DNA of 64,000 nt, taken from the NCBI RefSeq assembly GCF_023091745.1, contig NC_068911.1, positions 162,488,004 to 162,552,003 of the forward strand, in the 5' to 3' direction. Both the position numbers and the translations under genes were made by a program. Within the stretch, counting starts at the first letter, position 1. Each line of letters starts with the position of its first letter. A model generated the notes under the pieces. That model was given only the letters and a program-made list of their open reading frames with translations, ran no database searches and was not told the DNA's origin. Shown piece after piece: positions 23,573 through 36,530 of this stretch. The stretch comes from Budorcas taxicolor (Eukaryota; Chordata; Mammalia; Artiodactyla; Bovidae).

Positions 23573-25545
23573 ATGGTTACTGTAAGTAACATTGTGTGCC
23601 CTCCCAAAGTGGGACTCTATTTTATTATGCCCATTTATAAATTGTTAATGCTCAGACACTGTAAAGAAATCTCCACAAAATTATAATGCCCAATTAGAAC
23701 AGCCAATGAGAATATAACAGCATTCAGTGCTAAAGGAGTCTTCATGCCTGTTAGCTCATTTACCAACTCCCTCATTTATCAAACTTTATGTTTAATATTA
23801 ATTTTTATTGAAAAGCATGATCTCTTTAAGATCTGTAAAATTTATACCTACTATAAATCAAATTCGCAAGATAGTAAAATTCAGGACAAACTGTTAAGTA
23901 GCACTAGAATGAGTCCATTTAGTGAATTAGAATCCAAGATAGTTGGGTGGATTGGTGTGGGGACTGAAGCTTCTCAACCTATGGATGTTACTGGGGAAAA
24001 AAACCCCTCATACTCTGCAATATCACCCACTAAAACTAACTAATAGTGAAAATATGATTAGAAACACAGCATTCAAATCTATGTTATTATTTTGCAGTTA
24101 CAGTCCTAACAAAAATATCATCAATTTAAAGATTAAACCTCCACTAACATTTGCACCAATAATCACAGATGGTCCACTCATTAGAGTCTTATTTTTGTAC
24201 TTTCTCTTTTAAGGTATTTTCTTTTAGGACCAGCTTTGACAAAATTAAAAATATAATTCTGGGGAAGACTTCCTTTTTCTCATTTTCCTTCTTTATAAAT
24301 ATAGGAGAGTAAATAAATGGTTTTGAGCTTCCTGAGAGTGTTAAACAGTGCAAAGTGTGGTGGTTCTGGAAACCACTGAACTAGCTATTTCTTGCACTAA
24401 ATGATTTCTTTAACTCATTTCTGCACCATTTCCATGTATTTTATAAAAGGGACATATAATTCCAAATCTTACTCTTTTAATTGAAATGTCTGTCCCAACT
24501 GCAGTGCATATATTAACACTACAGAAAAAACTGCCTCTGAACCAACACGATTTCCACAGGATATTGACATCATTTCCAAGTGGATGTGGGCCAATTCAGG
24601 TTAAAGAAATCTGTGCTGCAAAAGAGCATGCTATTATCAGCTCTTGGTTGTGTGCTTTCAAGATTAACTTGAAACCAAGTTTCAAATGCCTCGTGGTGAC
24701 TTTCAGGACAAACTCTAGTGATTGTCTCTTCTAGAAACTTTACTTTTACTATGCTTTAGTAAGATCTTTGGTATCCTGAAAGATTAGAAACCAACTCTGG
24801 TTCAGAAGACATCTAAAAGAGGCCAAAACCTGGTAGCAAAGAGCACATTCCTAATCTAATCGGAGGAAAAATGAGGAAAGCGGCTCATTACAAGCAGCTA
24901 GTTAATTCCCTGTATTACAGGTCTCAGATTCTGTTTGAAATTAGTATCTGTGCCAGCATGATGTGTTATCAAACAGAAATGATTTGGTATATAATTACAC
25001 CTCCAAATGTATGTATGTCCATACAGATACACAGACATTTTTATGCCTTTACGTTTTACATGCACACTTATAACATTTAGTTTTATTTTCTATAAATTAA
25101 ATGCATGCTTATAATGCTATAAAATGCATGTTATAAATAAGCCTCTGATTTTCAATAATCAATATGGAAAGTTCATTCAAAACACTTAAACTCAACTAAT
25201 GTCTCCTATAAAATATACTAGTTTCTATTTCAGTCACATAACAGAAATTAAGTAGTCTGACCAATGTTCCTATGTTGAGTTACGGCAAAATGCTGGCTCC
25301 AAAAATTCTCTAATATAGAACTCCTTATTTATCTTACAAAACAGTGTCTTTAAAAAAGAAAAGGAAAAAAAAATAGTGGTTCCTCCTCTAGGGAGTATTT
25401 TCAAACCATTTTGGGGAACAGTGGTGCTATTGGCATTTTTAGCAGTTAAGCACCAGAGGTAGAAGATATCATGACCTAAGGGAAAAATGGGCTTATAATT
25501 AATTTCTCAGCTTAGATTTGTTTTGCATGGTCCTCCACATACTTA

Positions 25546-25754
25546 GGAATTCCCTGATGGCTTAGACGGTAAAGCGTCTGCCTACAATGCAGGAGACCCG
25601 GGTTCAATCCCTGGGTTGGGAAGATCCCCTAGAGAAGGAAATGGCAACCCACTCCAGTATTCTTGCCTGGAAAATCCCATGGATGGAGAAGCCTGGTAGG
25701 CTACAGTCCATGGGATCGTAAAGAGTCTGACACGACTGAGCAACTTTACTTACT
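25546..25754 (+). mobile_element. Bov-tA SINE with target-site duplication
   Basis: Full-length forward copy (attccctgatggcttagacg ... acacgactgagcaactttac). acatactta is duplicated at 25537-25545 and 25755-25763. Confidence 0.95.
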
Positions 25755-26177
25755 ACATACTTAAAGCTTTCCAAGAATGAATGGGAATCAACAAGATTGT
25801 ATGTTCTTTTTTTGCAGCTTTATCAAAAGCCATGCATCAGTTTGGAAAAGTTTATAATAAAAATGCTGCTTACAGTGCTTAAGTCTGTTGTTGCAGTTGT
25901 CACATTCAACAAATAAAAATACAGATGCAAGCATATGAATATAGTGTCATCTTGCATCAAGTACCCAAGCATTTACTTACTGAGATAATACTTTGTTATC
26001 AACTGTTTTCCTTCTACTTGTTTATTGTTACCTTTGTAAAATGCTCATACATTATATCAATGTTTCTAAACTGTGCAGGCAAGCATTTTATATACTTCCT
26101 AATTCAAGATACTAGAGGGGCATCAAAGTAAAGATACTTACATTATACTATACACACTATACAGTGGGATTGACTGC

Positions 26178-26512
26178 TTTGATCTCCTTGCAGTCCAAGG
26201 GACTCTCAAGAGCTTCTCCAACACAACCAAACCAGTCAATCCTAAAGGAAATCAACCCTGATATTCACTGGAAGGGCTGATGCTGATGCTCCAGTACTTT
26301 GGCCACCTTATGTGAAGAGCCAACTCATTAGAAAATACCCTGACGTTGGGACAGATTGCAGGAGGAGAAGGGGACAACAGAGGATGAGATGGTTGGATGG
26401 CATCACCGACTCAATGGACATGAATTAGGTAAACTCCAGGAGTTGGTGATGGGCAGGGACGCCTGGCATGTTGCAGTTCATGGGGTTGCAAAGTGTCGGA
26501 CACAACTGCATG
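26178..26512 (+). mobile_element. BovB 3' fragment with 5' inversion
   Basis: 26178-26224 is the complement of the BovB stretch normally just upstream (tttgatctccttgcagtcca). From 26225 the element runs forward (accagtcaatcctaaaggaa ... cggacacaactg). The inverted and forward parts are contiguous in BovB, which is the twin-priming signature. Confidence 0.85.
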
Positions 26513-26514
26513 TG

Positions 26515-26632
26515 CTAAGTTGCTTCAGTCATGTCTGACTCTTTGCGACCCCATGGACTGCAGTCTGCCGGGCTCCTCTGTCCCTGGGATTTTCCAGGTG
26601 AGAATACTGCAGAGGGTTTGCCACGCCTTGCT
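26515..26632 (-). mobile_element. Bov-tA SINE, partial
   Basis: Reverse Bov-A body only (cttcagtcatgtctgactct ... gagaatactgcagagggttt). It directly abuts the preceding BovB piece. The tRNA-derived head is missing. Confidence 0.88.
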
Positions 26633-27559
26633 CTAGTCTTTCACATATGACGTTATAACTTGCTGTTCAATTACTGAAGAAACATTTGTATATATTTTTT
26701 TAGTCGCACTGATAACTCTTCTAGGAAAAGCGTTCTTCTCTTCTAGGAAAGCATTCTGAGACTGAGAAAGCATTTGCCAAAAGTGGTGAGGGACATCAGA
26801 TTCCTTGAATACTGAGGGACAGGAGAATCAAGAGTAAACCATCAGTGAAGATATGAAATAATCCACGGCAGCTGATGGCTTATAGGCTTCCAGTATGCTT
26901 AACAAGTGATAGCTGGGAAAAATTTCGCACCTGATGGTTAAAGGCAAATAATCTATAATGCAAGGAAAATTGCACAGTATATAAAATATTTCTTTACTGG
27001 TCCAAGAAATAACAGGATACTATTAAGAATCCAATGTGCATAACCTCTACCTAGAAAAAAGTAGCCTCTGTTCCTCTTGAGGCCATGACAACCACGCTGA
27101 ACGCAACACTGTCAGTCTTGCCTCCCAGCCCAAGGCCTGAGGGGATACACCACCCTTCTCAGCATTACCAAAGCAGCCCAAGACATGGGAGAGTGTGTGC
27201 GCATGCGCTTCTGCTGGTGAAACTCAAAGTGAATAATTACGCTGTAGATTCACCCTCACTGAGAGGAGTACGTGACAAGTTACCTGGCCAACTCTAGTAT
27301 AAACTGTCTGAAGTGTTTTCAATTTAATCATAAGAAACAATAAAGTCGTTTTCACATCACACCATGTCTCCCTTCTCCCAAAGATGAAGAAGCTTCCATC
27401 TGACTGAGCAAAGGTCAGGACCAAAAAAGATGGAAGGAACATCAAAAAACGAATATTTAAAAAGGCATCCATACTGGTTAATCAGGTAGAAGAAATGAAG
27501 AGAACACCCAACTACATGGGCATGCTGCACTGAGGAGAACTGAGGGAAATAAATGGTCT

Positions 27560-27915
27560 GGTGTAGATGTTTAACAGCTCTGATAGCTACCAGGTGCTGT
27601 TTACAAATATTCCACTTTCTTTCCAGGCAGACGGTAGGATAATACCTGCCAAACCACCTGGAAGTTACATGCTGCCATGTAACTTGCTCTGGTCAAGGGA
27701 ACATGAGTGGAAACGGATCACTTGAGGGAAGCCTTGGCCAGCCAGAAAGCAATTCAGCACTTTCTCCTGTCACCAGAGCAGTGATACTCAAATACCTGAA
27801 GTGCGGACATGGAGCAGGGCCTGCAGGCAACCCAGGAGGAACAAATCTAATGGCTAGATGATATGCTAATATTTAGGAGCTGTCTGTTACCTCAGCATAA
27901 TCCCTGTAGCATACC
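27560..27915 (+). repeat. Possible old LTR-like repeat
   Basis: Motifs cttgctctggtcaagggaac, atgagtggaaacgg and agctgtctgttacctcagca recall ancient mammalian LTR or LTR-like repeats. I could not assign a family. Confidence 0.3.
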
Positions 27916-28039
27916 AGTTTAAACTGGGCTCTATTTCAACTCTGCCGTCACTCCAATCACCTTTTCACGACCATGTCCATAAAAGAAGTGACACTTCTGC
28001 ACCTACAAATGCCAAAGAAATAAATCCCCTCATCTCAGC

Positions 28040-28090
28040 ACTAGTATTTGTTGAACACCTACTACTTGGGAACAAAGTAACAAGAGAAAC
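28040..28090 (+). repeat. Short L2-like relic
   Basis: gtatttgttgaacacctact followed by tgggaacaaagtaacaag fits the L2 3' end. Very short. Confidence 0.3.
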
Positions 28091-28784
28091 AAAAAAGAAC
28101 TAAAATCTACCCTGGAAGTAACTAATGACTCTACTTTTGAAGTAAAGACAAACATGGCTGAGGTGTACCCTATGTTTTACAAGTGCTTCTTCAGCCTTCA
28201 AAGCCCACATCCATGAGGCCATTATTAGAAATATCTCTCTGACTTCAATAACCACCTACATGCCAATTTCCCTTACTGAGCTGGAAACTGCTTGTGACAA
28301 AGGCTATTCTACTCTCATTTTTATAACTGCTATCTAGCATGTTGCATGATGTTCTACAAATGGATGAATACCATCTTACACTGTTTATACTGCCAAGAAC
28401 ACTAAGGCAGGACTTGTTAAAACTCTAAAGCCAAAAAAGAAAAAGAGGCTTTATTAAAATGAGGCATGCATATCTCCACAATCAAAAGAGTTAGAGAATC
28501 AAGCCTAGAGAAAAGATTCAGCACAGATCTGAAAAACTAAGGAATGGAAACTAGTCAGAACTTTAATCACACATACGCTAATACATTTGCTTTTCTCTGT
28601 CCATCTTCTTCCATAAATAAGGCAGGAGACATACAGCTGGCAACTTCAGATTCACACCTGCCCTTTGCAACCAGAAAGGCAAATACTTCCAATTTTTCCC
28701 AGCTTGGATCATGTGACCACCCTAGTACCATCCCTGAACTCAGAATAAATGACTGTAGATTCTCCAGCTTTGGCAAAAGGCAAT

Positions 28785-29300
28785 GGGTAGATCCTTGGAA
28801 AGAAAGCTATGACAAACATAGACAGGGTATTAAAAAGCAGAGACATTACTTTGCCAACGTCTATATAGTCAAAGCTATGCTTTTTCCAGTAGTCATAGAT
28901 GGATGTGAGAATTGGGCCATAAACAAGGCTGAGCAACAAAGAATTGATGCTTTTGAACTGTGGTGCTGGAGAAGACTCTTGAGAGTCCCTTGGACTGCAA
29001 GGAGATCAAACCAATCAATCCTAAATCAGTCCTGAATATTCATTGCAAGGACTGATGCTAAAGCTGAAGCTCCAATACTTTGGCCACCACCTGGTGTGAA
29101 GAACTCACTCATTTGAAAAGACCCTGATGCTGAGAAAGATTGAAAGTGGAAGGAGAAGGGGACGACAGAGAATGAGATGGTCAGAAAGCATTCCAACTCA
29201 ATGGACATTAACCTGAGCAAACTCCAGGAGATAGTGCAGGACAGAGGAGTGGCATGCTGCAGTCTGAAGAGTTGAACACGACTGACTTAGTGACTGAAAA
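28785..29300 (+). mobile_element. BovB/ART2A 3' fragment
   Basis: From gggtagatccttggaaagaa to gactgacttagtgactgaaa. It includes a readable stretch ENWAINKAEQQRIDAFELWC of the BovB RT C-terminus, then breaks. Confidence 0.9.
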
Positions 29301-29404
29301 ACAACAATGGGGGACCTGGGGCAGAGTAAAATCACTGTGGAAAAGATTAACTATCATGCAAAACACATGGGTGAAAAACTGAAGGCTATCATTACACAGG
29401 AGAA

Positions 29405-29616
29405 AGCGTTAAGTGACTCAACCATGTCCAATTCTTTGTGACCCTCATGGACTATATAGCCCGCCAGGCTCCTCTGTCCATGGAATTCTCCAGGCAAGAA
29501 CACTGGAGTGGGGAGCCATTCCCTTCTCCAACGGATCTTCCTGACCTAGGGATGGAAACTGGGTGTCCCACAGAGCAGGCAGATTCTTTACCATCACAGC
29601 CACCAGGGAAGCCCTA
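29405..29616 (-). mobile_element. Bov-tA SINE
   Basis: Reverse copy: caaccatgtccaattctttg ... cagccaccagggaagccc. Confidence 0.92.
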
Positions 29617-29829
29617 ATCTCAGATGAATAAATTAAAAGGTCAGTTCTCCTGTATAGCGGGGTTCAAAGGGACATAAACAAAATAGGAAAACTTATTAGT
29701 ACATTTACATCAAGAAGTACTCTCACTCAGCTCTCACTCCTTAAATCTATTTTTCTAGGGTTTAACATCTCATTACTGTAGAAACACCAATAAAATGAAA
29801 TTAATGCAATCTTTCCATATCAAATTAGC

Positions 29830-30250
29830 AGGAAAATGAAAATGGAAATAACACAAACGGAACAATGAGAAAATGCACTTTTTTTTTTCCTGATGGTGAT
29901 AAGTAAATTGGAGGGCAAAAGATTTATGTGAAATAAGTTGACTATAAAAAATTCACTCTGACGAAGCAATTTCATTCCTTGGAACATATTCCTTGAGAGA
30001 TACCAAAATTGCAAACATCTAAGCACAAGCAAAAACTTTTCCCACTGCAACCATCTAACTATCCAAAAAATGAAAATTAATAGTGGAAAATACTGCACAT
30101 TGATTCAGCAAATCATGTGACCATTTGTAAACAACTGCCAAAAAATCATAATGATAAGAGGAAATGTTCATGTTGGGATATTGAGTGGAAAAAATAGTAG
30201 GATCTAAAAGTATTTACATTGTAATCAGCTACATGCTAAATGGTGCTTTA
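29830..30250 (+). repeat. Old L1 (L1ME-like) fragment
   Basis: Diverged: gaagcaatttcattccttgg, aacatattccttgagagata, attgagtggaaaaaatag in the order of old L1 3' ends. Confidence 0.45.
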
Positions 30251-30261
30251 AAGACATATAC

Positions 30262-30352
30262 GGAATTCCCTAGAGGTCCAGTGGTTAAGACTCCTCGCTT
30301 CTATTGCAGGGGGCACAGATTCAGTAACTGATCAGGGAACTAAGATTCCCCT
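30262..30352 (+). mobile_element. CHR-type SINE, 3'-truncated
   Basis: Head only: gaattccctagaggtccagt, ggttaagactcctcgcttct, aactgatcagggaactaaga. Confidence 0.85.
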
Positions 30353-30889
30353 CACCAAAATAAAGACAGATAAAAGTCAAAACAGACTTAATCTCTGGAT
30401 GATATTTATTTTCTTTTTTGTGTTTTTCTGTATCCCAACCCTTTGAAATAATTTTTTAAGCAAAATATTAATACAAATCTGTATCTTCTATAAAGTTAAC
30501 CCTGGCTTTGAAAACTCCCTGCTTTGCAATGTTAACAGAAAACAATAACCTCTAGATCTCATAATATATTACTCAGTAATAAATAACTAGTAAAGCTCTG
30601 CAGACAAATTTTGTAATGGGAGTGCGAAGGTGGAGTGGATTGGATTCAGGCATTTTTTCACACCATTAAAAAAAAAAACAAACACTGACAGAACTGAGAA
30701 GAAAATTTTATTCTGGGAGAAAGCAAAGGAAGAAAAGAAACAAAGAGCTGATATACCTGACTACCTAAATTTAAAATCTCCTATAAATTAGTACTAGAAC
30801 AAGTAATAAAAAATAGTAGCCTATCTCTGTAGGTTGAGTCCCTTTTCATAAAGGGTTCTAATAAAAGAACAAACATCCTCAAAATTAAA

Positions 30890-31400
30890 AGAGAAAAGGG
30901 ACACTAAGACAACTCACAAAATATATAAAAATGGCCACTATGTGGGGAAGACCTTCAACTCTATGGTAACCAAGGAACAGTAACTTTAACCAAAGGAATC
31001 CCTTTTCCCCACAAACTTCTACTAAAAATGGTATGCTGTTTGACCAGGATTTGAAGAACTAGGCAGTCTCACAAAGTGTTAGTAGGAGTATAAATTGGTT
31101 TAATCAAAACAAGAAAAAAAAAAACCAAAGTGATTTAATCTTTCTGAAAGACAATTTAGCATTCTGTTAAAAAAGTCTTCAGGGACTTCCCTGGAGGTCC
31201 AGTGGTTAAGACTCTGCTTTCAATGCAGGGGACATGGACTCAATCCCTGGTAGGGGAACTAAGATCTCAAATGTCATGCAGCACCAAAAATAAAAGTGTT
31301 CAAAATAATTCATATCCTTGGATCCTATGAACCTATTGCAGGAATCTGACTCAATAAAATCAGAATCATACTCAAATGTGATAGGCATGGAAGTAATATA
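30890..31400 (+). repeat. Old L1 (L1ME/HAL1-like) fragment split by a SINE
   Basis: gttagtaggagtataaattg, ctttctgaaagacaatttag and, after the SINE, tatccttggatcctatgaac with gaatctgactcaataaaatc resemble the old-L1 3' region. Confidence 0.5.
31178..31290 (+). mobile_element. CHR-type SINE, short
   Basis: gggacttccctggaggtcca, gtggttaagactctgctttc, ccctggtaggggaactaaga with an A-rich end, inside the L1 relic. Confidence 0.88.
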
Positions 31401-32938
31401 TTTTACAGAAAAAAAATGAGGGGCAGTTCAAATCATGGAGTAGAAATAGGAACCATCATTATCTCTGGGTAAAAAGATTAAATTTATCTTAATTCTTTCA
31501 TCCTCCTGAAGCATCCAATTTTCTGTTCTCATCATGCTGTGTTTTTATAACAAAGTCAAACAAACCTTCATTACAGCAACCTTAACTGAGGTTGCTATAA
31601 AACTGAATTCAATCCTACCACTGACATTTGAGAAAAACAAAAAAAATGCTAATAAAAATGCTAATTAATGGCCAAAATGGAGGGATAGCCTGCAAATACC
31701 TGTGCTAGCAGTGGGAAGGCTAGGTAATATCTCTCAGAGCAAGCCCACACACAAGTAGAAGAGATGAAGGATTTCCGGAAGAAAGAGAACACACAGAGAG
31801 GAACAGATCAATGGTAGCCCAACAAATTATGGAAGAAGGGAGAAGAGAAAAACCACAGAAGAGGGGGAAGATATCTACTTTCATTAGGAAGAGAGATGAA
31901 GAATGGGTGAAAAACAAAAGAGGGAATAATCAAGAGAAAATAAATATATCCCAAGGATCCAAGTTTCTTTTACCTTATGAATGAACTAAACCTTTTCTTC
32001 TTTAGGCAAAAAAAGGTAAGTGACCTTGACTTGGGAAAAAGACAAAGTGGTCACAGAAAGGAAGCTACACAAAAAAGGACACATTCACCCAAGTCGGGAA
32101 GGAAACAGAGCAAATCAAAAATGAATGAAGTAAGAAATTCTAGGAGGGAAAAAACTTAAATTCTAAACTCAAAGAGTTCAATAACCTTCAGTTGTAAGTA
32201 CTTCACGCCCTCCTCTAAGTCTTTCATCATCTGGATCAAGTGGTTTGTGCAATAAGAACAGTTGGCATAAAGAAAGGAATCGGACTGGAGAGTGAAGCAG
32301 TCCGCAATCAAGCCCTGTCTCTACACAGCGGCTGTGTCAAGTTGAGCAAGCATTTATAAAACAGGGACTTCGTATTCGCTAGCACACCATTTCTGTGAGT
32401 CTCAGAGTGAAAGAACATGTAGATCTGCTGGAGTAGATGCTGTTATTGTTGCCAATGTTTCAATCACTGGACCACTGTGAATACACCCACAAGACCAAAG
32501 CCACTGTGTTTTGGAAACGAAAGTCACAATAATAGTAGTATTTTACTTAGGAAAGCTAGGCAACAGGAATCAGGTTAAAAGAATGGAAAATACAGTTACA
32601 ACTGCTCTCTCCCAATTAATGCCAATCCTCTCACTCCCCAACATCCCTGGAGAGGTTTCTCAGAAGTTACATAACTGGTACTACAGCACACTCCATTGGG
32701 GCTTCACAAGTCAGTCTGGGGTTTGAGGTCCCTTCCAGTCCTGACAATCTAGCACAAACAAAAGTATCAACCTTGCTAAAATGGCAAAATGAGATTCAGA
32801 TGTGCAAATATACTCTCATTTGCATTATTAGCCAAAATGATTAGACTTTTTGGCGGAAGTTCCAAATTCCTACGTACTGATCATAATTATACTTCTCCCC
32901 ATAAAAACAGGAAACACCTAAGCAATCAATATTACTAA

Positions 32939-33143
32939 GTGAAATCACTCAGCCGTATCCGACTCTTAGTGACCGCATGGACTGTATCCTACCACGCTCC
33001 TCTGTCCATGGGATTTTCCAGGCAAGAGTACTAGAGTGGGTTGCCATTTCCTTCTCCAGGGGATCTTTCCAATACAGGGATCGAACCCGGGTCTCCCGAA
33101 TTGTGGGCAGACGCTTTACCGTCTGAGCCACCGGGGAAGTCCC
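32939..33143 (-). mobile_element. Bov-tA SINE with target-site duplication
   Basis: Full-length reverse copy. The perfect 11-bp repeat aatattactaa flanks it (32928-32938, 33144-33154). Confidence 0.96.
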
Positions 33144-33825
33144 AATATTACTAAATTATGGTATTAACCACACTAGACATGAAGACTTTAAAAGTCATGT
33201 TTTTACATGATTTTTAAAGACAGGAAACAACACATATGATACTAGACTTTTGCATACTATTTTTGCCAGGAAATATTTCTTGAAGACATAAAAGTTGAAA
33301 TCGTGACAGATGAAATGAGGCTGCATTACTGAAAGGGAGGAAGGATTCAAGTTTTACAAAAACTCTTAATTACACCTTGCTTTATGTATTTTGGCATGTT
33401 TCTGCCATTCCAAAGAAACTTAAATTTCATTATTTTCCATCAATTGAGCAGTTATCATTGACTGGCTTAAAGCACATAAACTTTAGGGAAAGATCCATTC
33501 TACACATCTAACTGAATTCAATCTTGAGCACAACTTCACTATTAAAGCCAATACATCTTAATCAACTAGAATTAACTGTGTCTATTTGTTTTCCACTCAC
33601 ATTTTTAAATACATAATACAAGAGAATATTTAAGTAATTTTCCCTATTACTGACGTGCAAGAAAGATAATGGTGCTGAAACATCACTGGATTTACAAGTA
33701 ATATACTGTGTGACAGTGCAAAATGTTCGTCAATCATATCAAGAGTCTAAGCATAACCTGAGGATTAATATGTACAAAACTCCATTTGAAAAGTACAAGT
33801 AACTTCTATGTTTATGCACGCACAT

Positions 33826-34021
33826 CTAGAATGGCTCAGCGGGTAAAGAATCCGTCTGGGATGCAGGAGACACAGGAGATGTAGGTTCGATCCCTAGGGT
33901 GGGGAAGATCCCCCTGGAGAAGGAAATGGCAACCACTCCAGTATTCTTGCCTGGGAAATATCACCAACAGAGGAGCCTGGGGAGCTATGACACAAATGAA
34001 CCACTAAGCACATGCACGTGT
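33826..34021 (+). mobile_element. Bov-tA SINE with short target-site duplication
   Basis: Forward copy (ggctcagcgggtaaagaatc ... ctaagcacatgcacg). acgcacat occurs at 33818-33825 and 34022-34029. Confidence 0.9.
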
Positions 34022-34592
34022 ACGCACATGGAGGAATGGGTCAAGGCTAGCAGTGATTCTAAGTGGACTGTGAAAATAGGACGTTTTTCTTTATGCTTCC
34101 CTGTATTTTCCAAGTTCTCTAAAATATGTAATATTTTTGTAATGGGGGTTGATATTTTCTAATCAGCAGCATAAACAAAGTATGCCGCTTTATTTACACT
34201 TAGATTTACATTTAAATGCAAATGTAAAAAAAGCAAAAAATTTAGAACAAAACTCTGTACTAAGCATTGTTCTAAAAGTTTAACATACTGTAATCCTGAA
34301 ATTAACTAATAACCCTGTAAAATAAGTATCCTCACTGTATGGACTAAAAAAAAAAAAACAAAACTGAGGTTTTCTGAAGGATATACAACAAAGGACACAC
34401 AGCTATTTCACAAGAGACAAAAATTACACACAAACTGTCCTAGCCCAATGTCCAAATGTTCAACCACTAAAATAGCCTGACATGAGCAAGATGTACTTCG
34501 ATTCTTCTTTATATTTGACATTTACCTTTTATAAATATATAGAATATTTATAAATTATATATAAATTATATATATATTTTACTAGGCAATAT

Positions 34593-34710
34593 ACTGGAGA
34601 AGGAAATAGCAACTCACTCCAGCATTACTGCCTGGGAAATTCCATGGATTCTGGTGGGCTACAGTCATGGGATCACTAACAGTTGGACATGACTTAGTGA
34701 CTAAACAAGA
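34593..34710 (+). mobile_element. Bov-A partial (5'-truncated)
   Basis: Begins in the Bov-A body (ctggagaaggaaatagcaac) and ends gacttagtgactaaacaa. No tRNA head. Confidence 0.85.
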
Positions 34711-35422
34711 CAATATATACATGATAATGCCTCAAAATGCTGCATAAGGTAACCTTATTAGAGTTTAGCCACAATCTACTTTAATCTATGATGCACTGGA
34801 AAAGTAGGTCCAAGCAAATCTGAGTATGTTATGCATAAAATGAGAGTACTTAGCTAAATGAGACATGGAATTCAACATGCAGCAGAATGTATCTGATTCT
34901 TCATATTACCTCCTATACAACGACTCCAACTAAAAAAGACCAACTCAACATCAAACACTGACAATGGATATGCTAACAGACAACCTCACCAGCCTGTCAG
35001 CATCCATGTGTTGTCAAAAAACAAGATGGGAAAAAAACTCAAAAGCTAGGTAACAAAACTCAAGATCTTAAAACAAATGAAGGTTCCTTTCAAATAAGGT
35101 AAATAAACCAAGTCACAACACACATGAAGGAAGGGATCACAAATGGTTGAAAGGTATGTTGTAGCCTGTGTATAAGACAGTGAGGAGAAAGAAGAGGCCA
35201 ACAAAGCATGATGTGCCACATGGTAACAAACCAGAGATTCAAGTTTTGATAATGACTGAGAACTATTTCTTGAGCCTGGGGGTGGGGGTGGGGATGATTA
35301 AATAATCACTCTGAATTCCAGTTTTGTGCTACCTAGCTCAAAAATTGGAAAAGAAATTCCCATTTACAGTGAACCATTTAAGCTCTGGTCCACATAGTGA
35401 GGTTTTAAAAAAACTTTCTTTA

Positions 35423-35606
<184 letters not shown>

Positions 35607-35777
35607 CTAAAAGGGATAAAAAGAGAAAAAAAAAAGTCAACTATATATGATACAACACCAAAAATGAAGGAACCGTAAAAGAGGAAACTCTGTATATACA
35701 GTTTGATCAGACAGTCTTCACCAACGCTGCACTGTCTTAAACTCTGAAGTCCGGTCGATTAAGGTGTCATAAAGTGT

Positions 35778-35970
35778 TGCTCAGTCATGTCCGATTCTTT
35801 GTGACCCCATGGACTATAGCCCACAGGCTCCTCTGCCCATGGGGATTTTCGAGGCAGAATATTGGAGTGGGTTGCCAGCTCCTTCCCCAGGGGATCTTTC
35901 CAACCCAGGGATCGAATCCAGGTCTCTCCACATTGCAGAGTCTTTACCATCTGAGCCACCAGGGAAGCCC
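35778..35970 (-). mobile_element. Bov-tA SINE close to the first coding exon
   Basis: Reverse copy (gctcagtcatgtccgattct ... ccaccagggaagccc). cataaa(g/c)tgt flanks it at 35768-35777 and 35971-35980. It lies about 170 bp upstream of the splice acceptor of the start-codon exon and in the same orientation as TRIP12. Confidence 0.93.
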
Positions 35971-36199
35971 CATAAACTGTCAGGACTACATCAAATTCAA
36001 AGCATTAAGTCCAGAACCCACCAGCTAAAATCTACTTGTATTTCTCATGGAATGGCCAAGAAACTCCCAATTCCAAAAAAAAAAGTAGAAATCTTTGTTT
36101 CCACATTTCTAGTTAAAGAAAGGGGCATTGCATCTAAAGTCAATAACACCTTGGCTGAAGTCGTGTCACAGAACAGGTTTTAAAGGAGTCTGCCTTTGT

Positions 36200-36310
36200 A
36201 CAATCCACAACCTCTAGCCTCAGATTCCCCAGCCACAGAATAGAAACAATATATGCCATGGGTACTTCACAGTACTGCTGTGGCCAAATGAAACCACGAA
36301 TACAAAGGAA
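36200..36310 (+). repeat. MIR-like relic
   Basis: caacctctagcctcagattc, ccacagaatagaaacaatat, actgctgtggccaaatgaaa follow the MIR 3' half. Confidence 0.45.
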
Positions 36311-36384
36311 ATGGCAAAGCTGTAATATCTTAACGGAGAAACCAGGAAAAAGCAGCTCAAATACAGTAAACTGAGAAATGGCCC

Positions 36385-36530
36385 CAGATCACCTGGATTT
36401 CAACATCAGCTGTGCTGGCTCTGACTCCAGACAAGAAACTTGCCCTCTAGATTTGTTTACCTCTTTTGTAAAATCAGTTATCATCTACCTCAGGGAGATG
36501 TTAGCAATAAGAAATTTATGAACATAGTTT
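36385..36530 (+). repeat. MIR SINE relic
   Basis: acctggatttcaacatcagc, tctgactccagacaagaaac and ctcttttgtaaaatcagtta follow the MIR order. Confidence 0.5.

Noticed and set aside
27085..27297. 70-codon plus-strand ORF in a GC-richer patch
   Set aside because: No similarity recognised and no start or splice context. Length is within chance expectation.
35280..35298. G-quadruplex-like run near 35.28 kb
   Set aside because: Only three long G runs are present in close order, and there is no clear fourth run.
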